Source: Azospirillum thiophilum
GTDB taxonomy: Bacteria > Pseudomonadota > Alphaproteobacteria > Azospirillales > Azospirillaceae
Assembly: GCF_001305595.1 (NCBI RefSeq)
Contig: NZ_CP012401.1
Coordinates: 1,169,501-1,233,500, forward strand
Direction: 5' to 3'
DNA: 64,000 nt
A program made the position numbers and the translations under genes. The notes below the pieces were generated by a model. It was not told where the DNA came from and did no database searches. It saw nothing but the letters and a program-made list of their open reading frames with translations. Positions within the stretch are counted from its first letter, which is position 1. Every line of letters begins with the position of its first letter. Below, piece after piece: positions 8,440 through 17,512 of the stretch.

Positions 8440-9201
8440 ATGAACATCCAGGGTCTGTCCGCCATCGTCACCGGCGGCGCTTCGGGCATGGGGGCGGCGA
8501 CGGCGCGCCATCTGGCCGGGCTCGGTGCCAGGGTGACCGTGCTGGACGTCAACGAGGACGCGGTGCTGAAGACTGCGCACGAGATCGGCGGGCTGGGCCT
8601 GGTCTGCGACGTCACCGACGGCGCCTCGGCCGAGCGGGCCTTCGATCAGGCGCGGTCCGTCCATGGCCCGGCCCGCATCGCGGTGAACTGCGCCGGCATC
8701 GCGCCCGCCCAACGCATCGTCGGCCGCGACGGTCCGATGCCGCTGGAGAGCTTCCGCGCGGTGATCGAGGTCAACCTGATCGGCAGCTTCAACATCCTGC
8801 GGCTGGCGGCGGCCGACATGGCGAAGCTGGAGCCTCTGCCGAGCGGTGAGCGCGGCGTGATCGTCAACACCGCTTCCGTCGCCGCCTATGAGGGGCAGAT
8901 CGGGCAGGCCGCCTATGCCGCGTCGAAGGGCGGCATCGTCGCCCTGACCATCTGTGCGGCGCGCGACCTTGCCCGCAACGCTATTCGCGTGATGACCGTG
9001 GCTCCCGGCCTGATCGGGACGCCGATGCTGCTGAACATGCCGCAGGAGGTGCAGGACAGCCTCGCCGCCACCGTGCCCTTCCCCAAGCGCTTCGGCATGC
9101 CGGAGGAATATGCCCGCCTCGTCCAACACATCCTGGAGAACGAGATGCTGAACGGCGACGTCATCCGCCTTGACGGTGCCATCCGCATGGCCCCGCAGTA
9201 A
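8440..9201 (+). CDS. SDR-family 3-hydroxyacyl-CoA dehydrogenase-like oxidoreductase
   Basis: 253 residues, classical short-chain dehydrogenase. The cofactor motif TGGASGMG is at the N-terminus (about residues 11-18), VNCAGIAPA is the NAG-type motif, and the catalytic Ser and YxxxK occur in NTASVAAYEGQIGQAAYAASK. The overall sequence resembles type-2 3-hydroxyacyl-CoA dehydrogenase (HSD17B10), which oxidises short-chain 3-hydroxyacyl-CoA in branched amino acid and fatty acid breakdown. An Asp at the end of the second beta-strand (VLDVNE) suggests NAD rather than NADP. The ribosome binding site AAGGAGGAG is strong, seven bases before the ATG. Confidence 0.88.
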   Translation: MNIQGLSAIVTGGASGMGAATARHLAGLGARVTVLDVNEDAVLKTAHEIGGLGLVCDVTDGASAERAFDQARSVHGPARIAVNCAGIAPAQRIVGRDGPMPLESFRAVIEVNLIGSFNILRLAAADMAKLEPLPSGERGVIVNTASVAAYEGQIGQAAYAASKGGIVALTICAARDLARNAIRVMTVAPGLIGTPMLLNMPQEVQDSLAATVPFPKRFGMPEEYARLVQHILENEMLNGDVIRLDGAIRMAPQ

Positions 9202-9272
9202 GCGCGTTCGCGTGACGGAGCGGCTCCGTGCCGGGGCCGTTCCGCCAATCCTCCGCTCTCAGCCTTCCGCCC

Positions 9273-9470
9273 TCAGCCTTCCGCCATGGCGGCTTCGTCC
9301 GCCCGCTCCGCCTCGCCCAGCAGGTCGATCAGCAGCGTGGTGCAGTGTTGAAGCCGCAGGTCGGCGGTCGCCGTCGCCATATCGCGGCCGGTCTGTTCCT
9401 GCCAATCCCGCAGCATCAGCGCCAGATGTTTCCGAACATGGTCTTCCCGGTCGAGGCGTCGCGTCGCCAT
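9273..9470 (-). CDS. Small conserved hypothetical protein
   Basis: 65 residues starting MATRRLDREDHVRKHLALML. The ATG at 9470 has GGAG seven bases upstream, and the composition is soluble and helical with mixed charge, unlike a shadow frame. No motif is recognised. It is divergent from the FMN reductase gene and convergent with the SDR gene. Confidence 0.6.
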   Translation of the reverse strand: MATRRLDREDHVRKHLALMLRDWQEQTGRDMATATADLRLQHCTTLLIDLLGEAERADEAAMAEG

Positions 9471-9768
9471 GTCGCTTCTCCTTCCCTTTCCGATCGATCC
9501 AGAGGGCAAATCAAATCCGGGCTGTTTTGTTCCCTGGCCCACTCTGTGCCAATCTTCGTGTACCCTCCAATTGGGTAGCAGTCCCCTCCACCAAAAGTCA
9601 GGGCCCAAGATGGTCACAGCGATGATCGGGGAGGGGGCCATCGACCGTAGCCATTGCCGGCGCCATTGCCGGCGCCACTCCGCCCGACCATGTCGATGGC
9701 GGCCGGATATCGTCGCGAACCCGCGCGCAAGCAGACCCGTCACCCGTGAAAGAAAGGACTACCGCCTG

Positions 9769-10323
9769 ATGACCGACGCAACGGTGCGTGCCAAATTGCT
9801 TGGGCTGCCCGGCAGCCTGCGCAGCAACTCCAACTCGCTCGCCGTGCTGCGCGGGCTTCAGGGCGCCCTGCCGGCCGATGTCGGGATGGACATCCGCGAT
9901 CTCCGCCTGCCGCTCTACGATCAGGACATCGACGGCCCCGACGCCCCGGCGGAGGTCCATGCCTTCCGTCAGGCCATCGCGGAGGCCGACGGCGTCGTCA
10001 TCGTCACGCCGGAATACAATTACGGCATGCCGGGCGTGCTGAAGAATGCGCTGGACTGGGCCTCGCGCCCTTACGGCAAATCGGCGCTGATCGGCAAGCC
10101 GGTCTTGGTCGTCAGCAATTCTCCCGCCTTCACCGGCGGCGTGCGTGCGCACCAGCAGGTGAACGACACGCTGCTGGCGGTGTCCGCCGATCTGGTGAGC
10201 GGCCCGCAGGTTGTCATCGGCACGGTCGGCGAGAAGATCAAGGATGGCAAGCTGGTCGACGAAGCCGTGCTGAAATTCACGCTCGGCATGGTTGACAAGC
10301 TGATCGCGGCGGCCGGCAAGTAG
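9769..10323 (+). CDS. NADPH-dependent FMN reductase / quinone reductase
   Basis: 184 residues, flavodoxin-like NADPH-dependent FMN reductase family (ChrR/YieF/ArsH relatives), which reduce flavins, quinones or chromate. The phosphate-binding loop GLPGSLRSNSNS is near residue 11 and the flavin-contact motif TPEYNYGMPGVLKNALDW near residue 78; both are complete. AGAAAGGA precedes the ATG by about ten bases. Earlier in-frame starts would read through non-coding DNA and are not used. A strong shared terminator separates it from argG. Confidence 0.9.
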   Translation: MTDATVRAKLLGLPGSLRSNSNSLAVLRGLQGALPADVGMDIRDLRLPLYDQDIDGPDAPAEVHAFRQAIAEADGVVIVTPEYNYGMPGVLKNALDWASRPYGKSALIGKPVLVVSNSPAFTGGVRAHQQVNDTLLAVSADLVSGPQVVIGTVGEKIKDGKLVDEAVLKFTLGMVDKLIAAAGK

Positions 10324-10339
10324 AAGCCCGGCAATGCAA

Positions 10340-10371
10340 GAAGGGGACGCCACGGCGGTGGCGTCCCCTTC
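10340..10371. terminator. Bidirectional terminator hairpin
   Basis: A perfect 14-bp stem (10340-10353 with 10358-10371) around a GGCG loop, between the convergent FMN reductase and argG genes. A short pyrimidine tract follows on the plus side and A/G-rich sequence precedes it, so it can serve both transcripts. Confidence 0.8.
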
Positions 10372-10404
10372 CTTTCAAGCCGGCCGCTTCGAGGAAGCCT
10401 GCCT

Positions 10405-11640
10405 TCAGCCGATCTTCTGCTTGGCCATCGCGCCCAGGCGCAGGCGGAGCGCATTCAGCTTGATGAAGCCTTCCGCGTCCTTCTGATTGTAGACGCTGTC
10501 CTGCTCGAAGGTCACATAGTCCATGCGGTAGAGCGAGTTGGGCGACTGGCGGCCGACGACCGTGACATTGCCCTTGTACAGCTTCAGACGGACCGTGCCG
10601 TTGACCAGCGACTGGGTCTGGTCGATCAGCGCCTGGATGGCCAGACGCTCCGGGCTCCACCAATAGCCGCAATAGATCAGCTCGGCGTAGCGCGGCATCA
10701 GCTCGTCCTTGAGGTGCCCGGCGCCGCGGTCGAGCGTGATGCTCTCCATGGCGCGGTGGGCGACCAGCAGGATGGAGCCGCCCGGGGTCTCGTAGACGCC
10801 GCGCGACTTCATGCCGACATAGCGGTTCTCGACCAGGTCGAGGCGGCCGATGCCGTTCTCGCCGCCCAGCCGGTTCAGCTCGGTCAGCAATGCCGCCGGC
10901 GACAGGGCCTTGCCGTCGATGGCGACCGCGTCGCCGTTCTTGAACTCGACCTCGATGTAGGTCGGGGTTTCCGGCGCCTTTTCCGGGGCGACGGAACGGG
11001 TGAACATGTCCTCGTCCGGCTCGACCCACGGGTCTTCCAGCGCCTTGCCTTCGTAGGAGATGTGCAGCAGGTTGGCGTCGGTCGAATAGGGCGCCTCGCC
11101 GCGCTTGTCCTTCGCGATCGGAATCTGGTTCTTCTCGGCGTAGTCCAGCAGCGTGGTGCGGCTGTTCAGGCTCCACTCGCGCCACGGGGCGATGACGGTG
11201 ATGTCGGGCTTCAGCGCGTAGTAGCCCAGCTCGAAGCGGACCTGGTCGTTGCCCTTGCCGGTGGCGCCATGGGCGACGGCATCGGCGCCGACGAGGTTGG
11301 CGATCTCGATCTGGCGCTTGGCGATCAGCGGCCGGGCGATCGAGGTGCCGAGCAGGTAGGTGCCCTCGTACAGCGTGTTGGCGCGGAACATCGGGAAGAC
11401 GAAATCGCGCACGAACTCTTCGCGCAGATCGTCGATGAAGATGTTTTCCGGCTTGATGCCCAGAAGCTCGGCCTTCTTGCGGGCGGGCTCCAGCTCCTCG
11501 CCCTGGCCGAGGTCGGCGGTGAAGGTCACCACCTCGCAGGAATAGGTTTCCTGCAGCCATTTCAGGATGACCGAGGTGTCGAGGCCGCCCGAATAGGCGA
11601 GCACCACTTTCTTGATCTGTTTGCCGGACGCGCCGCTCAT
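10405..11640 (-). CDS. argG: Argininosuccinate synthase
   Basis: 411 residues, full length. It joins citrulline and aspartate with ATP in arginine synthesis. The PP-loop ATP pyrophosphatase motif [11 protein letters not shown] is near residue 14; [13 protein letters not shown] and [12 protein letters not shown] are family signatures. The ATG at 11640 is followed by a short polar segment typical of alphaproteobacterial ArgG. It is transcribed away from the SH3-domain gene upstream, 94 bases after that gene's stop. Confidence 0.97.
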   Translation of the reverse strand: MSGASGKQIKKVVLAYSGGLDTSVILKWLQETYSCEVVTFTADLGQGEELEPARKKAELLGIKPENIFIDDLREEFVRDFVFPMFRANTLYEGTYLLGTSIARPLIAKRQIEIANLVGADAVAHGATGKGNDQVRFELGYYALKPDITVIAPWREWSLNSRTTLLDYAEKNQIPIAKDKRGEAPYSTDANLLHISYEGKALEDPWVEPDEDMFTRSVAPEKAPETPTYIEVEFKNGDAVAIDGKALSPAALLTELNRLGGENGIGRLDLVENRYVGMKSRGVYETPGGSILLVAHRAMESITLDRGAGHLKDELMPRYAELIYCGYWWSPERLAIQALIDQTQSLVNGTVRLKLYKGNVTVVGRQSPNSLYRMDYVTFEQDSVYNQKDAEGFIKLNALRLRLGAMAKQKIG

Positions 11641-11734
11641 TGGACTGCTCTTGCAGAAGAGAAAGGTAAGGCCGCGACCGTACGGCCTTTCCCGTCCGCC
11701 TTCAAGCCCCGGTTCCTGGCGAAGCGCCCCGTGC

Positions 11735-12262
11735 CTACTCGATCTTCTCGCCGGGATAGGTGCCCCAGAAATCGGCGCGCTTCATCCAGCCGCGATAGCC
11801 TTTCAACTCCACCTCGCACCAGTCGTCGCGGCACTTCTTCAGCGAGCCGACGACCCCCGGCTCGGCCCGCGCCACGACGGCGCTGTCTGCACGCGGCGCC
11901 TCGTGGACCGTGCGTGTCTGGCCGACGATCAGGGCGCCGCGCCGGCCCGACAAGGCGCTCTGGTGCACCCAGCCCTCGGCCCCTTCCCAATCGCGGATGC
12001 GGCGCCAGGTGTCGAACTCCTGGACGATCTCCACCGGCATGTCCTTGCGCCGGAAGACCCATTCGATCGGGTAGTTGCCGTTGGGGCCGGAGCGCAGGTT
12101 CAGTTCGCCGACGCGCACCGTGACGAAGCGGGGGATCGGCAGGCCCGAGGCATGAGTCGGATCCTTCCGGCTTTCGCTGCGTCCCTGCGCCGCGCTGCCG
12201 GAGACCGCGCCAAGCCCGGCGAGCAGGGCCAGCGCGGCGAGGACGGAGCGGCGGACGAGCAT
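11735..12262 (-). CDS. Secreted SH3-domain protein
   Basis: 175 residues. A signal peptide (basic MLVRR, hydrophobic core, AQG near residue 26) precedes two bacterial SH3-like segments: [20 protein letters not shown] (about 50-69) and [20 protein letters not shown] (about 120-139). Such domains usually bind peptidoglycan or mediate envelope protein contacts. Two Cys residues near the C-terminus ([11 protein letters not shown]) could form a disulfide in the periplasm. It lies just upstream of argG, but no functional link is apparent. Confidence 0.82.
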   Translation of the reverse strand: MLVRRSVLAALALLAGLGAVSGSAAQGRSESRKDPTHASGLPIPRFVTVRVGELNLRSGPNGNYPIEWVFRRKDMPVEIVQEFDTWRRIRDWEGAEGWVHQSALSGRRGALIVGQTRTVHEAPRADSAVVARAEPGVVGSLKKCRDDWCEVELKGYRGWMKRADFWGTYPGEKIE

Positions 12263-12513
12263 GGCGGCACCGGAGTTGGCAAAGGGAGCGGAAATCGGGC
12301 CGCACTATAGAGACCACCCGTTCGATAGGGCAAGCGCCGCCGCCCCCGCCGCCACTCCCGATTGACCCGGCGGGCGTGCCGATATCCGCCGATATCCCTG
12401 CCGCAGGGCGGGCTTTCGCGACGGACAACTGGACAGCCCCACGACCGCTTGGTATGGCAACCATGGACCGGATGAGCCTCGCAAACGGGCGGGGCAGGGG
12501 AGGACCAGCACCG

Positions 12514-13503
12514 ATGACCGACAAGAAGAAGCCGCTCGTTGTCGTCACCCGCAAGCTGCCGGACGTCATCGAGACGCGGATGATGGAGCTGTTCGACACC
12601 CGGCTCAATCCGGACGACGTTCCGCTGACGCCCGCCCAGATGCAGGATGCCATGGCCCTCGCCGAGGTCCTGGTGCCCACCGTGACCGACCGCATCGACC
12701 GGGCGCTGATCGAGGCGGCGGGGCCGCAACTTCGGATGATCGCCTCCTTCGGCACCGGCGTCGACCACATCGACCTGAAGGCGGCGCGCGAGCGCGGCAT
12801 CGTCGTCACCAACACCCCCGGCGTCCTGACCGAGGACACCGCCGACATGACCATGGCGCTGCTGCTGGCCACCGCGCGCCGCGTGGCGGAGGGCGAGCGG
12901 CTGGTCCGGTCCGGCCAATGGACCGGCTGGGGCCCGACCACCATGCTGGGGCACCGCATCAGCGGCAAGCGGCTCGGCATCCTGGGCATGGGCCGCATCG
13001 GCTCGGCGCTGGCGCGGCGCGCGCGCGCCTTCGGCATGTCGATCCACTACCACAACCGCCGCCGCGTCCATCCGGAGCTGGAGCAGGAGTTGGAGGCGAC
13101 CTATTGGGCCAGCCTGGACCAGATGCTGGCGCGGATGGACATCATCTCCATCAACTGCCCGCACACGCCGGCCACCTACCACCTGCTGTCGGAACGCCGG
13201 CTGAAGCTGCTGCGCCCGCACTGCTACATCGTCAACACCTCGCGCGGCGAAGTGATCGACGAGGTGGCGTTGACCCGCATGCTGTCCAAGGGCGAGATCG
13301 CCGGCGCCGGGCTGGACGTGTTCGAGCATGAGCCGGCGGTCAACCCGAAGCTGCTGCGGCTGGACAATGTCGTCCTGCTGCCGCACATGGGCTCTGCCAC
13401 CATCGAGGGCCGCATCGACATGGGCGAGAAGGTGGTGATCAACATCAAGACCTTCATCGACGGCCACACGCCGCCCGACCGCGTGCTGGAGGCGCTGCTT
13501 TAG
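12514..13503 (+). CDS. D-isomer-specific 2-hydroxyacid dehydrogenase (glyoxylate/hydroxypyruvate reductase-like)
   Basis: 329 residues. The NAD-binding motif GILGMGRIGSALARRARAFG lies in the middle; the catalytic Arg is in NTSRGEVID, Glu in DVFEHEP and His in LLPHMGSAT. These are the Arg-Glu-His triad of the family, and overall similarity is to D-glycerate/glyoxylate reductases. The ATG at 12514 has GGGGAGGA upstream; the earlier in-frame ATG at 12376 has none. It converges with the MarR gene. Confidence 0.9.
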   Translation: MTDKKKPLVVVTRKLPDVIETRMMELFDTRLNPDDVPLTPAQMQDAMALAEVLVPTVTDRIDRALIEAAGPQLRMIASFGTGVDHIDLKAARERGIVVTNTPGVLTEDTADMTMALLLATARRVAEGERLVRSGQWTGWGPTTMLGHRISGKRLGILGMGRIGSALARRARAFGMSIHYHNRRRVHPELEQELEATYWASLDQMLARMDIISINCPHTPATYHLLSERRLKLLRPHCYIVNTSRGEVIDEVALTRMLSKGEIAGAGLDVFEHEPAVNPKLLRLDNVVLLPHMGSATIEGRIDMGEKVVINIKTFIDGHTPPDRVLEALL

Positions 13504-13519
13504 GGAACCGGTTCCCGTT

Positions 13520-13549
13520 CCCCCTCTTCCGGCCCACCGGAGGAGGGGG
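13520..13549. terminator. Terminator-like hairpin between convergent genes
   Basis: Arms 13520-13532 and 13537-13549 pair over 13 bp (one G-T wobble) around CCCA. It sits between the dehydrogenase stop and the convergent MarR gene. No T-tract follows on either side, so termination may be weak or Rho-assisted. Confidence 0.5.
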
Positions 13550-13572
13550 GCAAAGGGACACAGGAGACTTCG

Positions 13573-14058
13573 TCAGGAGGGGGAAGCCGCCAGGGCTGGA
13601 GACAGGCCGGGAGCCTCCAGGGCGGTCCCCGCCGGCGGGGAAGCAACCTGCAATTCAGCCTCCAGCCGGGCCTTGGCGGCCGCGGCCACCGCCTCGTCCG
13701 TACGGATCTGCGCCATGTCCTCGTCCGTGACGGCACCGGCGGCGATCACCAGCTCGGCGAAGTCGGAGAGATGGACGCTGCCCTTCACAGTGCGCTGGAC
13801 CAGCACGTTGCGCTTGTCTTCCGCATCGCGCTTGCGCTTGACGAAGCCAAGCACCGACAGCCGGTCGAGCGCGCGGGTCACCGCGGGCTTGGAGATGTTC
13901 AGCAGGGATGCCAGACCGCGAACGGTGTGTGGCGGGTCGGTCAGATAGACCTGGAGGAGGATCGCCAGCTGGCGCGCCGACAGGTCGGGGCCATCCTGAC
14001 GCACGCTGGCGACCAGTGCCGTGCGCCACAACCCAAGCGCCTTGAGGTTCCGTGCCAT
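13573..14058 (-). CDS. MarR-family transcriptional regulator
   Basis: 161 residues. A winged helix-turn-helix is clear: LSARQLAILLQVYL, then TVRGLASLLNISKPAVTRALDRL (recognition helix around residues 52-75) and the wing DAEDKRNVLVQRTVKG. MarR proteins usually repress nearby genes in response to small aromatic ligands. The C-terminus is long and Ala/Pro-rich. The nearest genes are the convergent dehydrogenase and the co-oriented LprI protein, so the target is not obvious. Confidence 0.85.
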   Translation of the reverse strand: MARNLKALGLWRTALVASVRQDGPDLSARQLAILLQVYLTDPPHTVRGLASLLNISKPAVTRALDRLSVLGFVKRKRDAEDKRNVLVQRTVKGSVHLSDFAELVIAAGAVTDEDMAQIRTDEAVAAAAKARLEAELQVASPPAGTALEAPGLSPALAASPS

Positions 14059-14225
14059 GCCTCCCCCCGGAAAGCCGCGTCCGCTCCCGCAACCGGAACA
14101 GGCGTCGCCGAAGTGTCGCTTACCCGAACGATGCAGGCAAGCCTTTCAAGGTCGCCGACTTAAGGCCGCCGACGGACAAGGGCGCACCGCCGGCCCTTCC
14201 AGCCGGACGGGCGCCCTGCCTTCCG

Positions 14226-15761
14226 TTACCGGGCTTCCCGTTTCAGCACCGTCGGTTTGCCGTAGCCGGTGGCCAGCACGCCGTCGCCGGCGAGCGGGAC
14301 CAGGGTGACGCTGCCGCCGGCCGCGACCGCAGCGAGGCTGATCGCCCGCGTGGCGGCATCTGGTGCCGGCGCGGCGCCCGCCGCCTTGACCTCCTTGGGG
14401 TCGAAGGGCGCATCCTCGCCTTGTCCTGTCACGTCGTAGCCGTCGCATTCGCTGCCGACGCAGATCGTCGTGGCGTCGATGCGCGCCTTGCCGGCAGGGG
14501 TGGCGAAGGGCGTGCCCTCGGCCGCACCGCCGCTCCAGCTCCAGGATCCGCGCAGCCAGTCGGGGATGCGGGTGTCATTTTGGAGGTCCAGATTGTCGGT
14601 GATCAGGCCGATGCCGCTGCCCAGCCCCTGGGCGGCCACCGCCTGGGCCAGGCGGCGGGCTTCGGCGGGGGGCATGCCGTAGCGGCTGGCGAGTTGGGGA
14701 GTCCAGGACGTCACCGCCGCATCGACCGCCTTGTCGAGACGTTCGCCCCAGCCGGGCGCGACCCAGCGCGGGTTGGTCCAGCCTGCGGTGTCCTTGACCA
14801 GCGGAGCCAGTTCCGGCGCCTCGCCCAGGAACAGGCGCGGATCGACCGCCGATTTCAGCCGGTCGATACCCATCTGGCGGTAGCTGGCGAAGCGGATGGT
14901 CCCGGTGCGGTTGGACGCGGCCTCCAGCATCGGGGCTAGCAGGTCTTCCACCGTCTTCCAGGCGGGCGAGGCGAGGAGGGCACCGTCGTCCGGGCAGGCG
15001 GGCGGGGCGCCGAAACTGTCGCGGCTGCTGCCATAGAGCGGCTCCATTGCCTTCCAGGCCGGCGTGCCGCGCTGTTCCATCACCGAACAGGGCCATGCCA
15101 TCTCGACATCATCGCTGACCACGCGCAGGGCGGTCAGGAACCCCTCGTCGGTGGCGGGATCGGCGCCGGCGGCGGTTTCGCGGGCGAAGGAATCGCCGAT
15201 GCCTTCGACGGCCTCGCGCAGCAGCGCCTCGGCCTTCTTGCGGTCGGGGGAGGGGCCGAAGCGCAGCAGATAGGCCGTCCATCCCTTGCCCAGCCCTCCG
15301 CGGATGTCCGCCAGCCGTTTCGCGGCGCCGGCCGGGTCCGCGGCGATGCCGTCGACGATGGTGGCGACGGCGGCCGCCGCCTTCGGCAGCGACTCGGCCA
15401 AGGCGGTACGCCGGGCATCGAGAACCGGGCCCAGGCAGGAGGTAACGGACCCCGACGCAGCGCATTGGTTGCGCTGGCCCAGCCACGCCTTCTGCTCCGT
15501 CCGCAGGCGTTCCCGGTCGGCGCTGCCGGACAGGGATTGCAGGGCCTTGTAGCTGTCGGCGAGTTCCTGGTCGGCGTCGGCCAGCTTGGGATCGGCGCAG
15601 ATCGCCTTCTCGACCGGGGTGGAGGCCGCCTTGCAGTCAAAGGACGGCGCCGCCCGGACGGTGCCGGCGGCAAGCATCAGCGGCAGGCAGATCAGTGCAG
15701 CACGGGCAAGCGCCGCCCGCCCTTGCGGCGGTACCGGCAGGCGGATCGACGATCCCATCAT
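14226..15761 (-). CDS. LprI-domain (DUF1311) secreted protein
   Basis: 511 residues. A signal peptide ending near AAGTVRAAPS is followed by an LprI/DUF1311 domain: FDCKAASTPVEKAICADPKL, DQELADSYKAL, EQKAWLGQRNQCA (about residues 40-110) with its conserved Cys pairs. This domain occurs in lysozyme-inhibitor-like envelope proteins. The remaining 400 residues have no recognised domain. Two adjacent ATGs (15761 and 15758) are possible starts after GGGGAG. The gene is longer than typical LprI proteins, so a second unknown domain is likely. Confidence 0.75.
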   Translation of the reverse strand: MMGSSIRLPVPPQGRAALARAALICLPLMLAAGTVRAAPSFDCKAASTPVEKAICADPKLADADQELADSYKALQSLSGSADRERLRTEQKAWLGQRNQCAASGSVTSCLGPVLDARRTALAESLPKAAAAVATIVDGIAADPAGAAKRLADIRGGLGKGWTAYLLRFGPSPDRKKAEALLREAVEGIGDSFARETAAGADPATDEGFLTALRVVSDDVEMAWPCSVMEQRGTPAWKAMEPLYGSSRDSFGAPPACPDDGALLASPAWKTVEDLLAPMLEAASNRTGTIRFASYRQMGIDRLKSAVDPRLFLGEAPELAPLVKDTAGWTNPRWVAPGWGERLDKAVDAAVTSWTPQLASRYGMPPAEARRLAQAVAAQGLGSGIGLITDNLDLQNDTRIPDWLRGSWSWSGGAAEGTPFATPAGKARIDATTICVGSECDGYDVTGQGEDAPFDPKEVKAAGAAPAPDAATRAISLAAVAAGGSVTLVPLAGDGVLATGYGKPTVLKREAR

Positions 15762-15848
15762 GTCTCCCCGGGGTTGTGACCCGCGGAAGATACGGAATTC
15801 GCGACCACTTGTCCCCGCCCGACATGCGGCGTGCCGCAGGAAAGGGGC

Positions 15849-16496
15849 TTACGGCAGGAAGGCCGCCGAGACGGCCGTGAAATGGCAGGCGGCGGCGGCC
15901 AGCACCAGCAGGTGCCAGATCGCGTTGTTGTAGGGCATCCGCTCCATCAGGTGGAAGACGACCCCCACCGTGTAGAGCAGGCCGCCGGCGACGAGCAGCC
16001 ACAGCGCCAATGGCGGCAGCGCCGAGCCCAGCGGTTCGAGCGCGGTGACGATCGCCCAGCCCAGCCCGAGATAGAGCACCAGCCCGAGCCTTTCGAACCG
16101 TCCCGGAAAGCGCAGCTTCAGCGCAGCGCCGACCGCGGCCCCGCTCCACACCGCGCCCCCCAGCCCGGCGCCCTGGCCGAGCCCCAACGTGAAGGGCGTG
16201 TAGGTTCCGGCGATCATCACGAAGATCATGGCATGATCGACCCGGCGCAGCAGCGCCTTGGCGAAACCGGGGGGAGCGAGGTTGTAGGCCGCCGACGCCG
16301 ACAGCATGCCGACCAGCCCCAGCCCATAGATCGACAGGGCGAGGGCGGTCCGCACCGGGACCGCGTCGGAAAACACGGCGCGGGCCAGCAGCCATATGAA
16401 GCCGGCGATCCCTGCAGCGACCCCGACGGCATGGACGACCGCATCGGCCCGCCGCTCGCCGGCGCTGTAGACGGGAAAATCCTGGGCATCCGGCAT
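15849..16496 (-). CDS. Hemolysin III / PAQR-family membrane protein
   Basis: 215 residues with seven predicted helices. Conserved family features are DAVVHAVG near the N-terminus, SASAAYNL, the RVDHAMIFVMIAGTYTPF segment and the final FHLMERMPYNNAIWHLLVLAAAACHF with its His residues, which in PAQR proteins form a metal site. The physiological role in bacteria is uncertain despite the hemolysin name. ATG 16496 is preferred to TTG 16532. Confidence 0.9.
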   Translation of the reverse strand: MPDAQDFPVYSAGERRADAVVHAVGVAAGIAGFIWLLARAVFSDAVPVRTALALSIYGLGLVGMLSASAAYNLAPPGFAKALLRRVDHAMIFVMIAGTYTPFTLGLGQGAGLGGAVWSGAAVGAALKLRFPGRFERLGLVLYLGLGWAIVTALEPLGSALPPLALWLLVAGGLLYTVGVVFHLMERMPYNNAIWHLLVLAAAACHFTAVSAAFLP

Positions 16497-16616
16497 TGGC
16501 GCACCCGCCGCGTGAAGAAGGACTGCGGGCAAGCCGCCGCTGTTCGTTCAAGTGCGAACATGGGGTGCCAGCCGCAGTCGCGCCACGGGTGATGTCCGAT
16601 GGTGGAGCCGGGCCGG

Positions 16617-16883
16617 TTACTCGGCGGCGACGGAAAGGGACTGCGCCCGGTGCCGCGGCATCGGTTCGGTCATGGCGGCTGCCCGCCGGAAATAGCACAG
16701 GGCGTAGACGCGGACGCAGCCTGTGAGGTTGTCGCTGTCGTAGCGCTCGGCGTCGATCAACGTCACCAGTTCGCTCATCGTCATTCGCTCGCGGGCACAG
16801 ATTTCCTCGAGGGACTCCCATTCCACCGGCATCAGCTTCATGCTGGTCCGCTTGCCGTTCACCCTGACGTTACGCATGAGCAT
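16617..16883 (-). CDS. Ribbon-helix-helix domain protein
   Basis: 88 residues. The N-terminal half reads RVNGKRTSMKLMPVEWESLE, then EICARERMTMSELVTLID: a beta-strand and two helices of the RHH_4 type found in small alphaproteobacterial DNA-binding or partner proteins. The ATG at 16883 has GGAGG five bases upstream; other Met codons at 16895 and 16877 are less well placed. It is divergent from a 62-residue ORF and may regulate that short region; the target is unknown. Confidence 0.8.
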   Translation of the reverse strand: MLMRNVRVNGKRTSMKLMPVEWESLEEICARERMTMSELVTLIDAERYDSDNLTGCVRVYALCYFRRAAAMTEPMPRHRAQSLSVAAE

Positions 16884-16989
16884 GGGAGCCTCCATTCCTG
16901 TCGCATAAACAGGTATGCGAAGTGACACGGGACATGCTGTGAAGTTCTTCACATGGGATATCGTCGGCCCAAACGGATCGGAGGAGAGG

Positions 16990-17178
16990 ATGACGGATGG
17001 CGACGGTCATGGTGATGCCCTGCGCGCGATCATTGAGGAGGCGGCGGCTGCGCGCTCCGCCTTGTGCGAGAATGAACTGGTCATCCGTCTGGACAACATC
17101 CTGGCGATTGCGCGGGCAGCGCTTGAAGAACAGCGCCCGGACGCTGCTCCGCTATTGCACCCCAGATCCCGCCCATAA
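16990..17178 (+). CDS. Small hypothetical protein
   Basis: 62 residues starting MTDGDGHGDALRAIIEEAAA. GGAGGAGAGG lies directly before the ATG, which is the main support. The protein is acidic and helical, with no recognised motif. It is divergent from the RHH gene, and its TAA stop lies in the A-run that forms the U-tract of the terminator on the opposite strand. Confidence 0.5.
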   Translation: MTDGDGHGDALRAIIEEAAAARSALCENELVIRLDNILAIARAALEEQRPDAAPLLHPRSRP

Positions 17179-17211
17179 AAAAACCGCCGCTAACCCATTG
17201 GATTAGCGGCG
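17177..17211 (-). terminator. Rho-independent terminator (minus strand)
   Basis: Arms 17203-17211 and 17185-17193 form a 9-bp GC-rich stem, extended by partial pairing in the loop. The run A7 at 17177-17183 reads as U7 on the minus strand directly after the stem. This is a textbook intrinsic terminator for leftward transcription and marks the 3' end of the candidate sRNA. Confidence 0.88.
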
Positions 17212-17340
17212 AGTTGAACAGGGAGGCTTCACGTCTGGGAGACGCTGGGTCCGAGGACCCAACCCCGGAGGGGAGACCTCCGGGACGAAACATCGGGTGC
17301 TGCGTCGCAGCATCCAACGATCAAAATTTGACCATTCCGG
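17178..17340 (-). ncRNA. Candidate structured small RNA with C-rich loops
   Basis: No gene fits 17179-17512. Read leftwards, about 160 bases fold into successive hairpins: 17295-17303/17307-17315, 17264-17271/17277-17284, 17246-17251/17256-17261, 17232-17236/17240-17244, then the intrinsic terminator. On the minus strand two loops read UCUCC and CCC, and a CCUCCCUG stretch precedes the terminator; these resemble anti-Shine-Dalgarno elements of alphaproteobacterial regulatory RNAs. A possible promoter is TTGCAT, 16 bases, TATGCC at about 17353-17380, giving a start near 17340. One pair in the first hairpin is better on the plus strand (G-U against C-A), but the U-tract argues for the minus strand. 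No known RNA family is claimed. Confidence 0.55.
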
Positions 17341-17512
17341 TGCCAACTTTCCAGGCATAAATGAATAAATCTACCATGCAAGCCACGCATGGCTAGAGAT
17401 GACCATTGGAAGGCTAATAAAAATGCCGAAATCGGCCGGGCTGCTCCGGAAATATGGTGCAGCGCGGTCGATTTCGGCAATGCTGTTACAAATCGCTGAA
17501 AACTGTCCCGGA

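Noticed and set aside
16541..16560. Inverted repeat TGTTCG-N8-CGAACA before the hemolysin III gene
   Set aside because: A 6-bp symmetry with no known regulator; spacing does not match the LexA box.
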